From Methylomonas sp. LW13 (GTDB lineage Bacteria; Pseudomonadota; Gammaproteobacteria; Methylococcales; Methylomonadaceae): DNA of 64,000 nucleotides. The notes under the pieces were generated by a model, which saw nothing but the letters and a program-made list of their open reading frames with translations, ran no database searches and was not told the origin of the DNA. The position numbers were made by a program, and so were the translations under genes. This document shows positions 1 through 7,955 of this stretch, piece by piece. Where the stretch lies: contig NZ_CP033381.1 in the NCBI RefSeq assembly GCF_016865255.1, positions 2,046,001-2,110,000 of the forward strand. The letters are read 5' to 3'. Every line of letters starts with the position of its first letter. Within the stretch, counting starts at the first letter, position 1.

Positions 1-432
1 CCGTTGAGCTATAGCCAGTTAATCGCCGCGCAACCCAACCATGCGCTAATGGGGCCGCCGGATCGGGAAATCAAACTCAGGCTAACCGGCAATATGCAGC
101 GCTATATCTGGTCGTTCGACGACACCAAGTTTGCGGATGCGGAGCCGATTCGGGTCAAATTCGGCGAGCGGATTCGCTTTACCTATGTCAACGAAACCAT
201 GATGAACCATCCCATCCATATCCACGGCCTGTGGCAGTACCTGGACAATGGCAATGGCATGTACAACCCGAAAAAACATGTGATCAACGTCAAGCCCGGC
301 CAGACCGTCAGCGTCGATGTGCCGGCCGACGCGGAAGGCGAGTGGGCCTTTCACTGTCATCTGCTGTATCACATGGATACCGGCATGTTTCGTAAATTGA
401 TCGTGGAAAGGGCTGAGCATGAACATCGTTAA
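1..432 (+). CDS. copA: Copper resistance multicopper oxidase CopA, C-terminal part
   Basis: This is the last 143 codons of a multicopper oxidase; the gene begins before the window. The visible part is the C-terminal cupredoxin domain. It carries the HPIHIHG motif and the closing HCHLLYHMDTGM motif, which together supply type 1, 2 and 3 copper ligands in this family. The final Met of the second motif is the usual axial ligand of the type 1 site. CopA-type enzymes act in the periplasm and are thought to oxidise Cu(I) and sequester copper. The stop codon overlaps the start of copB by 14 bases, so the two are translated together. The assignment to CopA rather than another laccase rests mainly on the adjoining copB. 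Confidence 0.88.
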   Translation, partial: PLSYSQLIAAQPNHALMGPPDREIKLRLTGNMQRYIWSFDDTKFADAEPIRVKFGERIRFTYVNETMMNHPIHIHGLWQYLDNGNGMYNPKKHVINVKPGQTVSVDVPADAEGEWAFHCHLLYHMDTGMFRKLIVERAEHEHR

Positions 433-1114
433 AGCCCTGTTCAGTGCTCGCAATTTGTGGGTTTGCTTGGCCTTATTCTGTTCCGTCGCTACTGCGCACG
501 ATAGCTCGATGATTTTTAATCATTTCAAGGCCGACAGATTGGAATACGAAGGTAATCAAGACTTGCATCTGTTCAAATGGGACGTGCAAAACTGGACCGG
601 CACCGACGAAAATAAACTGTGGTTGAAATCAGAAGGCGATTATTCCGCCGATCAAAATATCTTCGGCCGCGCCGACTTGCAAGTGCTGTATAGCCGAAAT
701 ATCGACACGTTTTGGGACTTTCAAATCGGTGCGCGGCGGGCGATAGAACCGGAACGTACTTTCGATGCGGTGATCGGCTTTCAAGGGCTGGCGCCGTATT
801 TTATTGAAGTGGACAGTGCGATGTTCATTAACGAGAAAGGCAACGTGCTGGGGCGATTGACGCTGGGTTACGAAATGCTCTTGACCCAACGCCTGATTCT
901 GCAACCGCGGGTGGAAGTGAATGTCGCTGCAGAAGATATAAAAAATCGCGGCGTCAAGGCCGGCATTACCGAGTTTGAAGCCGGCTTTCGCTTGCGTTAC
1001 GAGATCGAACGCGAATTTGCGCCTTATCTGGGTATGGACTATGTTGAGGAAGAATCACTCCGCGAGCACCAACACAGTTTACGAGGTGTAGTGGGGGTGC
1101 GAGTGTGGTATTGA
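419..1114 (+). CDS. copB: Copper resistance protein B (outer membrane)
   Basis: The 231-residue protein has an N-terminal signal peptide ending near ATA-HD (about residue 26). A mature part follows whose alternating short strands are typical of the CopB outer-membrane family. Recognisable family stretches are WDVQNWTGTDENKLWLKSEG and the central GLAPYFIEVDSAMF. The C-terminus ends in aromatic residues (VRVWY), as expected for a beta-barrel. The methionine-rich N-terminal copper-binding segment seen in many CopB proteins is missing, so this is a short form. It overlaps copA and probably works with it in copper detoxification or storage in the cell envelope. Confidence 0.88.
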   Translation: MNIVKALFSARNLWVCLALFCSVATAHDSSMIFNHFKADRLEYEGNQDLHLFKWDVQNWTGTDENKLWLKSEGDYSADQNIFGRADLQVLYSRNIDTFWDFQIGARRAIEPERTFDAVIGFQGLAPYFIEVDSAMFINEKGNVLGRLTLGYEMLLTQRLILQPRVEVNVAAEDIKNRGVKAGITEFEAGFRLRYEIEREFAPYLGMDYVEEESLREHQHSLRGVVGVRVWY

Positions 1115-1180
1115 GGCGTTGCGGATCTGCGTACATTCGGAAAATAATACCCAATTTTCAAGCCTGCAGGGATAGGTAAA

Positions 1181-2242
1181 ATGTCGGCATTGCCAGGAGA
1201 AGTTTTGAAACAATCTTTTTACGATTTGAATTATGCTGATTTAGAAGCCGTTATAAAGCAGAATGATTTAAATCAATCGGTAGCAGGTATTCTATTTAAT
1301 TGGCATTATAAGAAAAAAGAAAGCATGCAATGCCGAGATAATATTTCAAAATCCTCATTGGCTTTTTTTGAAAAACATTTCGATTTTTCCTTGCCGGAAA
1401 TCGATACCGTGCAACAGTCGTCAAAAGATCGAACAGTAAAATTTCTGTTTAAGCTCAAGGACAACCATAAAGTCGAAACTGTCCTTATTCCGTTTAACAA
1501 CAAATATTCTATTTGCCTGTCATCGCAGGTTGGCTGCGCCATGAATTGCTCTTTTTGTTTTACCGGCGAACAAGGGCTTAAGCGGAATTTGACTACCAGT
1601 GAAATGGTTGGACAATTTCTGCAGGCTTGGCGTTGGTTGGCAAGCAACAGGCCAGGAGAAGAGCGGATTTTAAATATTGTTTTTATGGGGCAAGGCGAAC
1701 CTTTACATAACTTTGACGCCGTTAAAAAAGCCTGTGAAATTTTTTTATCGCAACGTGGTACGTCAATTGGCGTGCAAAAGATTACGATTTCAACGGCCGG
1801 TTATATTCCCGGACTGAAAAGATGGCTCCAGGAAGTGCCCGGCGTGAACTTGGCCTTATCGCTGCATTCACCGTTCACTGAAAAAAGGAATGAACTTATT
1901 CCGATTAATAAAAAATATCCGCTCGCTGAGGTATTAACTTATATTGACGCCATACCTTTGCAAAAGAAACAATTTATTACTTATGAGTATATTCTGATAA
2001 AAGGTTTAAACGATACTGCGGATGATGCTAAAAAATTGGGCGCGTTACTGCAAGGCAAAAGGGCTTATATAAACTTAATTCCATTTAATGCTTTCCCTGG
2101 CTCACGTTACGAGAGTCCTGATCTGATTGAAGTCGAAAATTTTAAGGCAATTTTAGATACCTTTAGAATCCCGACCTTAATAAGAGGCACTAAAGGTGAT
2201 GATGTATTAGCGGCATGCGGACAACTTAATTCTAAAAATTAA
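1181..2242 (+). CDS. RlmN/Cfr-like radical SAM RNA methyltransferase
   Basis: The 353-residue protein belongs to the RlmN/Cfr group, which methylates A2503 of 23S rRNA (and, for RlmN, some tRNAs). The CX3CX2C iron-sulfur motif is at C119, C123 and C126. The two extra cysteines of this chemistry are both present: C112 just before the cluster and C346 in the closing AACGQL motif. The SLHSP motif (where RlmN has SLHAP) and PINKKYPL are also visible. It is more A+T-rich than its neighbours and stands alone between copB and a phosphatase gene, which suggests acquisition or a second RlmN-like copy. GDD-AACGQL favours RlmN, whereas SLHSP is also the Cfr form, so subtype and target base are unsettled. 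A purine-rich stretch, AGGGATAGG, precedes the ATG. Confidence 0.75.
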   Translation: MSALPGEVLKQSFYDLNYADLEAVIKQNDLNQSVAGILFNWHYKKKESMQCRDNISKSSLAFFEKHFDFSLPEIDTVQQSSKDRTVKFLFKLKDNHKVETVLIPFNNKYSICLSSQVGCAMNCSFCFTGEQGLKRNLTTSEMVGQFLQAWRWLASNRPGEERILNIVFMGQGEPLHNFDAVKKACEIFLSQRGTSIGVQKITISTAGYIPGLKRWLQEVPGVNLALSLHSPFTEKRNELIPINKKYPLAEVLTYIDAIPLQKKQFITYEYILIKGLNDTADDAKKLGALLQGKRAYINLIPFNAFPGSRYESPDLIEVENFKAILDTFRIPTLIRGTKGDDVLAACGQLNSKN

Positions 2243-2279
2243 AAAACTCCTCCCTTCAATATTCCGGCAGGATAGCAAT

Positions 2280-2834
2280 ATGACAGCTGTACGGACCAGC
2301 CACACACATCCGCTGCAGATCGCAGAACTGCGTGCGAGTCCTGCGCATGGAAGGATCGGCATTACTTTCTGCCCCGGCAAGCACGACCACTTTGCTTACA
2401 CGGGGGCCTGGGAGCGCGACCTCGGTATCGATTTGGATGCCATCGCTGCCTGGGGGGCAAAACTGGTGTTGACACTCGTCGAACCCGCAGAGCTTAAAGC
2501 CCTCAAGGTGCCGCAGATCGGGCATGAAATTCGCCGACGCGGCATCGAATGGCGCCATTTGCCGATTGCCGACTTTTCCGTGCCTACTCTGGCTTTCGAA
2601 CAGCAGTGGGTCACACAAGGCCATGAGATCCGAGAGATGTTGCGCAGCGGCCAAGATGTGCTGGTACATTGCAAAGGCGGCTTGGGTCGGGCGGGCATGA
2701 TCGCGGCGCGGCTGTTGGTGGAACTGGGCATGGACGCCGAAGAAGCGATCAATGCCGTTCGGCACGTGCGTAAGGGCGCCATCGAAACACCGGCGCAGCT
2801 TGCGCTGGTGCGTCGCACTAAACCCATCCCTTAA
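2280..2834 (+). CDS. Dual-specificity (CDKN3-like) tyrosine phosphatase
   Basis: The 184-residue protein carries the protein tyrosine phosphatase signature HCKGGLGRAG at residues 130-139. The nucleophile is C131 and the phosphate-binding arginine is R137. The upstream segment RHLPIADFSVP supplies the expected general-acid aspartate (D98) in the arrangement found in cyclin-dependent kinase inhibitor 3-like phosphatases. It has no signal peptide and should be cytoplasmic. An AGGA lies 8 bases before the ATG. The gene that follows after 14 bases encodes a kinase-like protein, so the two may form a reversible phosphorylation pair. Its substrate cannot be told from sequence. Confidence 0.82.
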   Translation: MTAVRTSHTHPLQIAELRASPAHGRIGITFCPGKHDHFAYTGAWERDLGIDLDAIAAWGAKLVLTLVEPAELKALKVPQIGHEIRRRGIEWRHLPIADFSVPTLAFEQQWVTQGHEIREMLRSGQDVLVHCKGGLGRAGMIAARLLVELGMDAEEAINAVRHVRKGAIETPAQLALVRRTKPIP

Positions 2835-2848
2835 GCCGGCGCATAACG

Positions 2849-3523
2849 ATGTGTGCCGATACTCCGACTATTGATACCACCACCCTGCAACGGATAGGCG
2901 GGCAATTGGGTAGCAATCCAGCAGGCATTTTTCAGGACAGTAACGGTCGACGCTACTACGTGAAAACACTGGAATCTGCGGCGCATGCGCGCAATGAGCT
3001 GATCGCAGCCGAGCTCTATCAACTGGCTGGAGCGCCCACTTTGACCTATGTGAGAACAATTGCGGCGGACCAGGTGGCGACAGAATGGGTCGAACTCACC
3101 AAAAAATGCATTGCTCATCTGAATGACAGCGAACGCAAACAGGCACGGTACTGGTTCGGTGTGCACGCCTGGACCGCCAACTGGGATGTCGCCGGCTACA
3201 ATGGCGATAACCAAGGTGTTGCCGGTGGCAAAGTGCTGACATTGGATGTGGGCGGCGCATTGGCCTTTCGGGCTCAGGGCGATCCGAAAGGCAAAGCATT
3301 CGGTACCTGCGTCGACGAACTGGAGCTGTTGCGCCGCGATACCGATAACCCGCACGCCGTCAAACTCTTTGCCGAGATGAGCGCCGACGACATCAAGCAG
3401 GCCATAAACGTGGTGTTACGGATTCCGGACGAGAAAATCCGCCAAGTCATTCTTGACAGCGGCGGTACCCTGGCCTTGGCTGACAAAATGATTGCACGCA
3501 AAGCCGATATGGCAGGGCGCTAG
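2849..3523 (+). CDS. Predicted HipA/PI3K-fold-like kinase, uncharacterised
   Basis: This 224-residue protein is not a named family to me, but it shows a kinase-like order of motifs. There is a glycine-containing loop (GSNPAGIF, residues 21-28), a lysine in RRYYVK (K39) and a glutamate in the following helix (ARNE, E50). A catalytic-loop-like HAWTANWD follows at residues 106-113, with an asparagine at N121, and then a LDVGG motif with D133 in the place of the DFG aspartate. The arrangement resembles HipA, PI3/4-kinase and FAM20-like folds. There is no signal peptide. It follows the phosphatase gene by 14 bases and is presumably co-transcribed. Loss of activity or another phosphotransferase role cannot be excluded. 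Confidence 0.55.
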   Translation: MCADTPTIDTTTLQRIGGQLGSNPAGIFQDSNGRRYYVKTLESAAHARNELIAAELYQLAGAPTLTYVRTIAADQVATEWVELTKKCIAHLNDSERKQARYWFGVHAWTANWDVAGYNGDNQGVAGGKVLTLDVGGALAFRAQGDPKGKAFGTCVDELELLRRDTDNPHAVKLFAEMSADDIKQAINVVLRIPDEKIRQVILDSGGTLALADKMIARKADMAGR

Positions 3524-3612
3524 TCTGTTTGTGCGGCAGCGCTAATGGATTGGTTACGAGCGGCAAAAACCCGCCGGTCGCGGTCAACATCCAATTTCAT
3601 TAGCTAAGACAA

Positions 3613-5073
3613 CTATACCCACGTTATCAAATTAACTGCAGTCACTGGATATTGTGCCAGCAAATCCCCGGCAATATCGCCCAACTTCTTCAACGCCTTT
3701 TCTACCCTGTCATTCCAAGGCACCGCGCAACTCAAGCGAATGAAATTGCCGTATTTCTTTTGCGTGGCCGAGAATAAGGGGCCGGGAGCGATGATGATAT
3801 TTTCCTGGCTGGCCCGGCGGTGCAGTGCCATGGCATCGACGCCGGCCGGCAGTTCCACCCACAAGGCAAAGCCGCCTTCGGGCTGTGTTACTCGCGTGCC
3901 TTCCGGGAATAACAGGCTGACCGCGTTCACCGCCAACGCCACGTTGCGGGCATAGTCCTGACGCACATGCCGCAGGTAGCGGTCGTAACCGCCTTGCTCC
4001 AACATCTGCGCGACGATCAATTGATTCAGGGTCGGCACGGCCTGGTGTTTCATGTATTTCAAGTTTTCCACCCGTGCCAGGTAACGGCCCGGCACCAGCC
4101 AGCCCACCCGCAAGCCTGGCGACAGGGTTTTGGCGAAGGAGTTGCAATACAACACCTGGCCGTTTCGGCTCCAGGCTTTGCAAACCGAAGGCCTCCGCAA
4201 GCCAAAGCCCAGGTCGCCGTATACATCATCCTCGACCAGCGGAATCTGATGTTGTTCCAGCAAGGCCACCAAGGCTTGCTTGCGCTCGTCGCTCATGCAC
4301 GAACCCAGCGGATTGTTGTAATTGGAGACAAGCAAACAGGCTTTGATCGGCCATTGCTCGATGGCCATTTGCAGCGCATCCAGCGACAAACCGTCACGCG
4401 GATGCGTAGGGATCTCCAGCGCTTCCATGCCGCAGGATTCGATGACTTGCAATAAGCCGTAAAAGGTCGGCGATTCGATAGCGATCAAGTCGCCGGGTTC
4501 GCAAATAGCCATTAACGCCAGCCTGACCGCTTCGCGCGCGCCGTGGGTCACCACAATGTCGTCCGGACTATCGGCGCATTGCAGTTCCACCATGCGCTTG
4601 GCGATTTGCCGGCGTAGTTCCTGACTACCCAGCAATTCGTCGGCGTCGAAACAGCGTTTACCAAAGCTGCGCGCCACCTTGCCGGTCGCTTGTTGCAGCG
4701 CATGAGTGGGTAAGAAATCGGCGTGCGGTACCGACGAACCCAGGTTGATCTGATACGGGTCCTTGGCGGCGCGGAGGATTTGCCGGGTCAGCGATTGGCC
4801 GGTGACCTTGGCTGGCGTCACCGGCGCATCGGAAACTTGCGGTTCCACAATCGCCTGCCGGCGAAAGCTGCTGACATAGTAACCGGAACGCGAGCGCGCC
4901 TGAATCCTGCCGCTGTCTTCCAACATCCGATAGGCTTCCAGTGCGGTTGAGATGCTGACATGCAATTGCTGACTCAACTTCCTGACACCGGGTAGCTTTT
5001 CGCCCGGCTTGTAAACACCCTGTTCGATATGCGCAATCACCGTATCCGCGACGGTTTCGTACAAGTGTTTCAT
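3613..5073 (-). CDS. MocR-type GntR regulator with aminotransferase domain
   Basis: An N-terminal GntR winged helix (MKHLYETVADTVIAHIEQG, then VRKLSQQLHVS) is joined to a fold-type I aminotransferase domain. The PLP-binding lysine lies in SFAKTLSPGLRVGW, and NYNNPLG is a second PLP-site motif. MocR proteins are transcription factors that sense PLP or amino-acid derivatives through the aminotransferase-like part. I chose the ATG at 5073 because the protein there begins directly with the DNA-binding domain. An in-frame ATG at 5112 would add 13 residues that look unrelated to the family. It is convergent with the kinase-like gene and lies just downstream of the nitrilase operon on the same strand. 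The target genes are unknown. Confidence 0.85.
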   Translation of the reverse strand: MKHLYETVADTVIAHIEQGVYKPGEKLPGVRKLSQQLHVSISTALEAYRMLEDSGRIQARSRSGYYVSSFRRQAIVEPQVSDAPVTPAKVTGQSLTRQILRAAKDPYQINLGSSVPHADFLPTHALQQATGKVARSFGKRCFDADELLGSQELRRQIAKRMVELQCADSPDDIVVTHGAREAVRLALMAICEPGDLIAIESPTFYGLLQVIESCGMEALEIPTHPRDGLSLDALQMAIEQWPIKACLLVSNYNNPLGSCMSDERKQALVALLEQHQIPLVEDDVYGDLGFGLRRPSVCKAWSRNGQVLYCNSFAKTLSPGLRVGWLVPGRYLARVENLKYMKHQAVPTLNQLIVAQMLEQGGYDRYLRHVRQDYARNVALAVNAVSLLFPEGTRVTQPEGGFALWVELPAGVDAMALHRRASQENIIIAPGPLFSATQKKYGNFIRLSCAVPWNDRVEKALKKLGDIAGDLLAQYPVTAVNLITWV

Positions 5074-5190
5074 GTTTTTATCCAGGTTAAGCCATGCATT
5101 TGCACTGAGCATCCACTCGTTTAAGTTCGATCAATAAGCCGTATTATAAAGCCCACTCTATGCTGGCCTTGCCGCACTGACGGCCAATTA

Positions 5191-6462
5191 TTAAAGCTCA
5201 GCCACTGTCTTAACCGCCAATTTGCTCTTAATCACATCCGCCAAATACTCAGCATCGTCGGCAATCCCCAGGAACCGTCCGGAACCCCAAGTATGCAACC
5301 AGGGCAAGCCGATAAAATACAGACCGTCCACGTTGCTGACTCCACGATCGTATTGCGGGAAGCCGCGGCCATCGAATGCCGGCAGCTCTATCCAGCGATA
5401 GTTCGGTCTAAAACCAATGGCCCAGATGATGCTGGTGATGTTTTCGGCGTCGGCGTCGATGCGGGTGGGATCGAACTCGGGTTCCCATACTTTGCGGAAC
5501 GGCGGTTCTACCGGAGCATCGATATTATGCTCGGCGATGTAACGGTCGATGTCATTGCGGATGTTGACGTAGATTTCGTCGGCATCGTCCAGGTTTTTGG
5601 TCAAATCCGGTAAAAACTCCAATAGGCTGCCGTTGATATTGGTCATGCTGCCGTAAAGTTTCACGCCTTCCAAGGCAAACTGGCGCAAATCAATTTCGTG
5701 ACCACCGCTACGCCCGGTTAGATAGTGATTGGTTTTATGTTTGGCTTCGTCGCCCAGGGGATGGCGGTCTATGGTCAATTGATAAAAACCCAGGTCAAAC
5801 AACCATTCCGTGGTCTCGCGGCCGCGATACATACGCGGCGAACGCGGGGCGCTACCAACTGCCAGATGCACCTTGCGGCCGGCCAAATGCAAGTCTTCCA
5901 TTAACTGCACGCCGGATTGGCCGGTGCCCACCACCAGCACTTCACCTTCCGGCAGTTGCTCGGGGTTACGGTAATTGACCGAATGAATCTGGGTGATATG
6001 TTTAGGCAGGCTGTGGGCATAGTCGGGCACGATGGGAATGTCGTAGCCGCCGGTTGCTACCACCAGATGATCGGCGGAAAACTCGCCGACCGAGGTGCTG
6101 ACATGCAATTGGCCTTGCTCGCCACGCCAGACCCGATTTACCGCCACGCCTTCCAGGATCGGCGGATTGACTTTTTTGGCAAATGCTTCGATGTAATCGA
6201 CGATTTCGTCTTTCAGCATAAAGCCTTTGGGATCGTCGCCCTGATAAGGAAAGTCCGGCAGTTGGCATTGCCAGTTGGGGGTGACCAAACAAAAACTGTC
6301 CCAACGCTCGTTGCGCCAAGAATGGCCGATGCGGTTTTTTTCGAAGATGATATGGTTGATACCGTGTTTTTGCAGATTGTAACTGACGGACAAACCGGCC
6401 TGGCCGCCGCCGACGATAATCGTGTCATAGTGCAGGCGGGTATTTTCTGATTTTTCTTTCAT
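5191..6462 (-). CDS. MSMEG_0569-family flavin-dependent oxidoreductase (nitrilase cluster)
   Basis: The 423-residue protein has an N-terminal FAD-binding Rossmann motif (IIVGGGQAGLS, about residue 16) and a second nucleotide-binding motif (VVGTGQSGVQL). This is the layout of flavin monooxygenase-like and thioredoxin-reductase-like enzymes. It matches the flavoprotein that ends Nit1-type nitrilase gene clusters (called NitH in the Pseudomonas cluster). It is the last gene of the eight-gene minus-strand operon and starts 35 bases after the MSMEG_0570-like gene. Its substrate is not established. In the cluster it would be expected to oxidise an intermediate of nitrile or cyanide metabolism. Confidence 0.87.
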   Translation of the reverse strand: MKEKSENTRLHYDTIIVGGGQAGLSVSYNLQKHGINHIIFEKNRIGHSWRNERWDSFCLVTPNWQCQLPDFPYQGDDPKGFMLKDEIVDYIEAFAKKVNPPILEGVAVNRVWRGEQGQLHVSTSVGEFSADHLVVATGGYDIPIVPDYAHSLPKHITQIHSVNYRNPEQLPEGEVLVVGTGQSGVQLMEDLHLAGRKVHLAVGSAPRSPRMYRGRETTEWLFDLGFYQLTIDRHPLGDEAKHKTNHYLTGRSGGHEIDLRQFALEGVKLYGSMTNINGSLLEFLPDLTKNLDDADEIYVNIRNDIDRYIAEHNIDAPVEPPFRKVWEPEFDPTRIDADAENITSIIWAIGFRPNYRWIELPAFDGRGFPQYDRGVSNVDGLYFIGLPWLHTWGSGRFLGIADDAEYLADVIKSKLAVKTVAEL

Positions 6463-6497
6463 GGCGTCCTCGTCTATTTGATTGGGGGTGTGTTGGT

Positions 6498-6785
6498 TTA
6501 TTCGATGAATTCGGTCACGCTGACCATGGGGTTGTCGCTATCCAAAAATTGGCTGGCCTTGGCTTCGATTTCCGCCAGTTGGCTCATCGCGCTGGAACAG
6601 GTGTAGCCATATTTTTGCCGTACTCTTTCGCTGGCTATTTCCAACGCTTCGCGGCTGTACTCGACGAATGCCGGCAAGGGATAACTTTGTCCGGGTTGGA
6701 AATAATCCTTGATCACCAGTGACGGCGAATAACACAGGCTTTCGGTTTGGTCCGGCCAGCGGACGCGGAAGCGCATTTCAGGCAT
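6498..6785 (-). CDS. MSMEG_0570-family small protein (nitrilase cluster)
   Basis: This 95-residue protein begins MPEMRFRVRWPDQ and matches the small conserved protein family always found in Nit1-type clusters and described as nitrogen-starvation related. I chose the ATG at 6785 because AAGGAA lies 7 bases upstream; a longer reading from 6827 would add 14 residues inside the preceding gene. It overlaps the end of the glycosyltransferase gene by 8 bases, showing translational coupling. No catalytic motif is visible and there is no signal peptide. Its role in the pathway is unknown. Confidence 0.83.
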   Translation of the reverse strand: MPEMRFRVRWPDQTESLCYSPSLVIKDYFQPGQSYPLPAFVEYSREALEIASERVRQKYGYTCSSAMSQLAEIEAKASQFLDSDNPMVSVTEFIE

Positions 6786-7953
6786 AGTGGGTTCCTTGGG
6801 CGTTGATGAGTGAACGGTAAATTTCAAGATGGGTATTGGCCGACTGCACCCAGGAAAACTCGCTGCTTAAACGCTGGGCGATTGTTGGCAAGCGAGCCTT
6901 GGGAAAATCATCGATGGCGGTTTTCATTGCAATCGAGATCGCGGCGCTATCTTCCGGATCAGTCCAGATGCAGTCCTGATCTTGCAAATAATCGGTAAAC
7001 GGCGGCCGCAGCGAAACGATAGCCGGCGTGCCGGAGAGAATGGCCTCCAGCACCACTAGGCCAAAGCCTTCGGTCAATGATGGAAACACCAGTGCGTCAG
7101 CCAGACGAAACAAACTCGGCATGTCGGCATCGGGCAATGGACCGGTGATGATCAATGGTTGGCCGTGGCCCTCCTGAATAGCGCTCTCGGCGACAGCGGC
7201 GTTGAACTGTTGGCGGTAGTCGCTGTGGTCTAATAGGCTGGCGCCGCCGACGATGATCAACTGCGTATTGGGACGCTGCTGCAAAACCTCACGGAATGCC
7301 GCGAAGATACGCAAGGTGTTTTTGCGTGCCTCGATGCCGCCAACCGCCAGGAAAATCGGCCCGCCCCGCGACAAACCCAGCGATTGGCGCAGGGTTTCGT
7401 CATGGGCATGCGGTACGGGCGAATAGCGTTGCACATCAACGCCGTTATTGACTTGGGTGGCGGCAATCCGATGCTGCTTGTGCAACTTGTCCTGCCAATC
7501 GCGGCTGACGCACAAGACTCGTTGGGCGGCCACAAACGAGCGACTTTGCCAGGTCATCAACGAAACGTCGTCGAAACTATCCAGATGATGCACGGTGCGG
7601 ACAAAGCCATCGATGATGCCGCGTTCGCTAAGTTCGGCCATCGCGCAACCGCTGATGGCATCCTGAGCGTGGTAAATATCGAATGTGGTGGTAGCGGATT
7701 GGCTGAAGTAATCGATATAAGCCTGGATGCGCTGGCCGACGGTGGCGACCAAATCGCCGCTCAATCTGGTTAGCGGTATCAGGGTTGTCCGGCAGCGTAC
7801 GGCGCGAAAGAATTTTTTGCCGGGTTCCGCTGCGGCGATCAAGGTCACATCGTGTCCCAACTCCTGCAAGGCCTCCGCCAATTGCATCGCATGCACCACG
7901 CCGCCGCGCGGGTTAACGGAATGGGTCAGCATGGCAATGCGTAGTCTTGGCAT
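6778..7953 (-). CDS. MSMEG_0565-family GT4-type glycosyltransferase (nitrilase cluster)
   Basis: The 391-residue protein has a GT-B glycosyltransferase layout. The N-terminal half starts with a glycine-rich loop (HSVNPRGGVVHA). The C-terminal half carries the GT4 nucleotide-sugar site EGFGLVVLEAILSGTPAIVS, with the two glutamates seven residues apart. It is the glycosyltransferase that belongs to Nit1-type nitrilase clusters. The start lies 2 bases after the end of the AIR-synthase-like gene, so the genes are co-translated. A sugar-linked intermediate in cyanide or nitrile handling is an inference from its place in the operon; donor and acceptor are unknown. Confidence 0.87.
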   Translation of the reverse strand: MPRLRIAMLTHSVNPRGGVVHAMQLAEALQELGHDVTLIAAAEPGKKFFRAVRCRTTLIPLTRLSGDLVATVGQRIQAYIDYFSQSATTTFDIYHAQDAISGCAMAELSERGIIDGFVRTVHHLDSFDDVSLMTWQSRSFVAAQRVLCVSRDWQDKLHKQHRIAATQVNNGVDVQRYSPVPHAHDETLRQSLGLSRGGPIFLAVGGIEARKNTLRIFAAFREVLQQRPNTQLIIVGGASLLDHSDYRQQFNAAVAESAIQEGHGQPLIITGPLPDADMPSLFRLADALVFPSLTEGFGLVVLEAILSGTPAIVSLRPPFTDYLQDQDCIWTDPEDSAAISIAMKTAIDDFPKARLPTIAQRLSSEFSWVQSANTHLEIYRSLINAQGTHYA

Positions 7954-7955
7954 GG

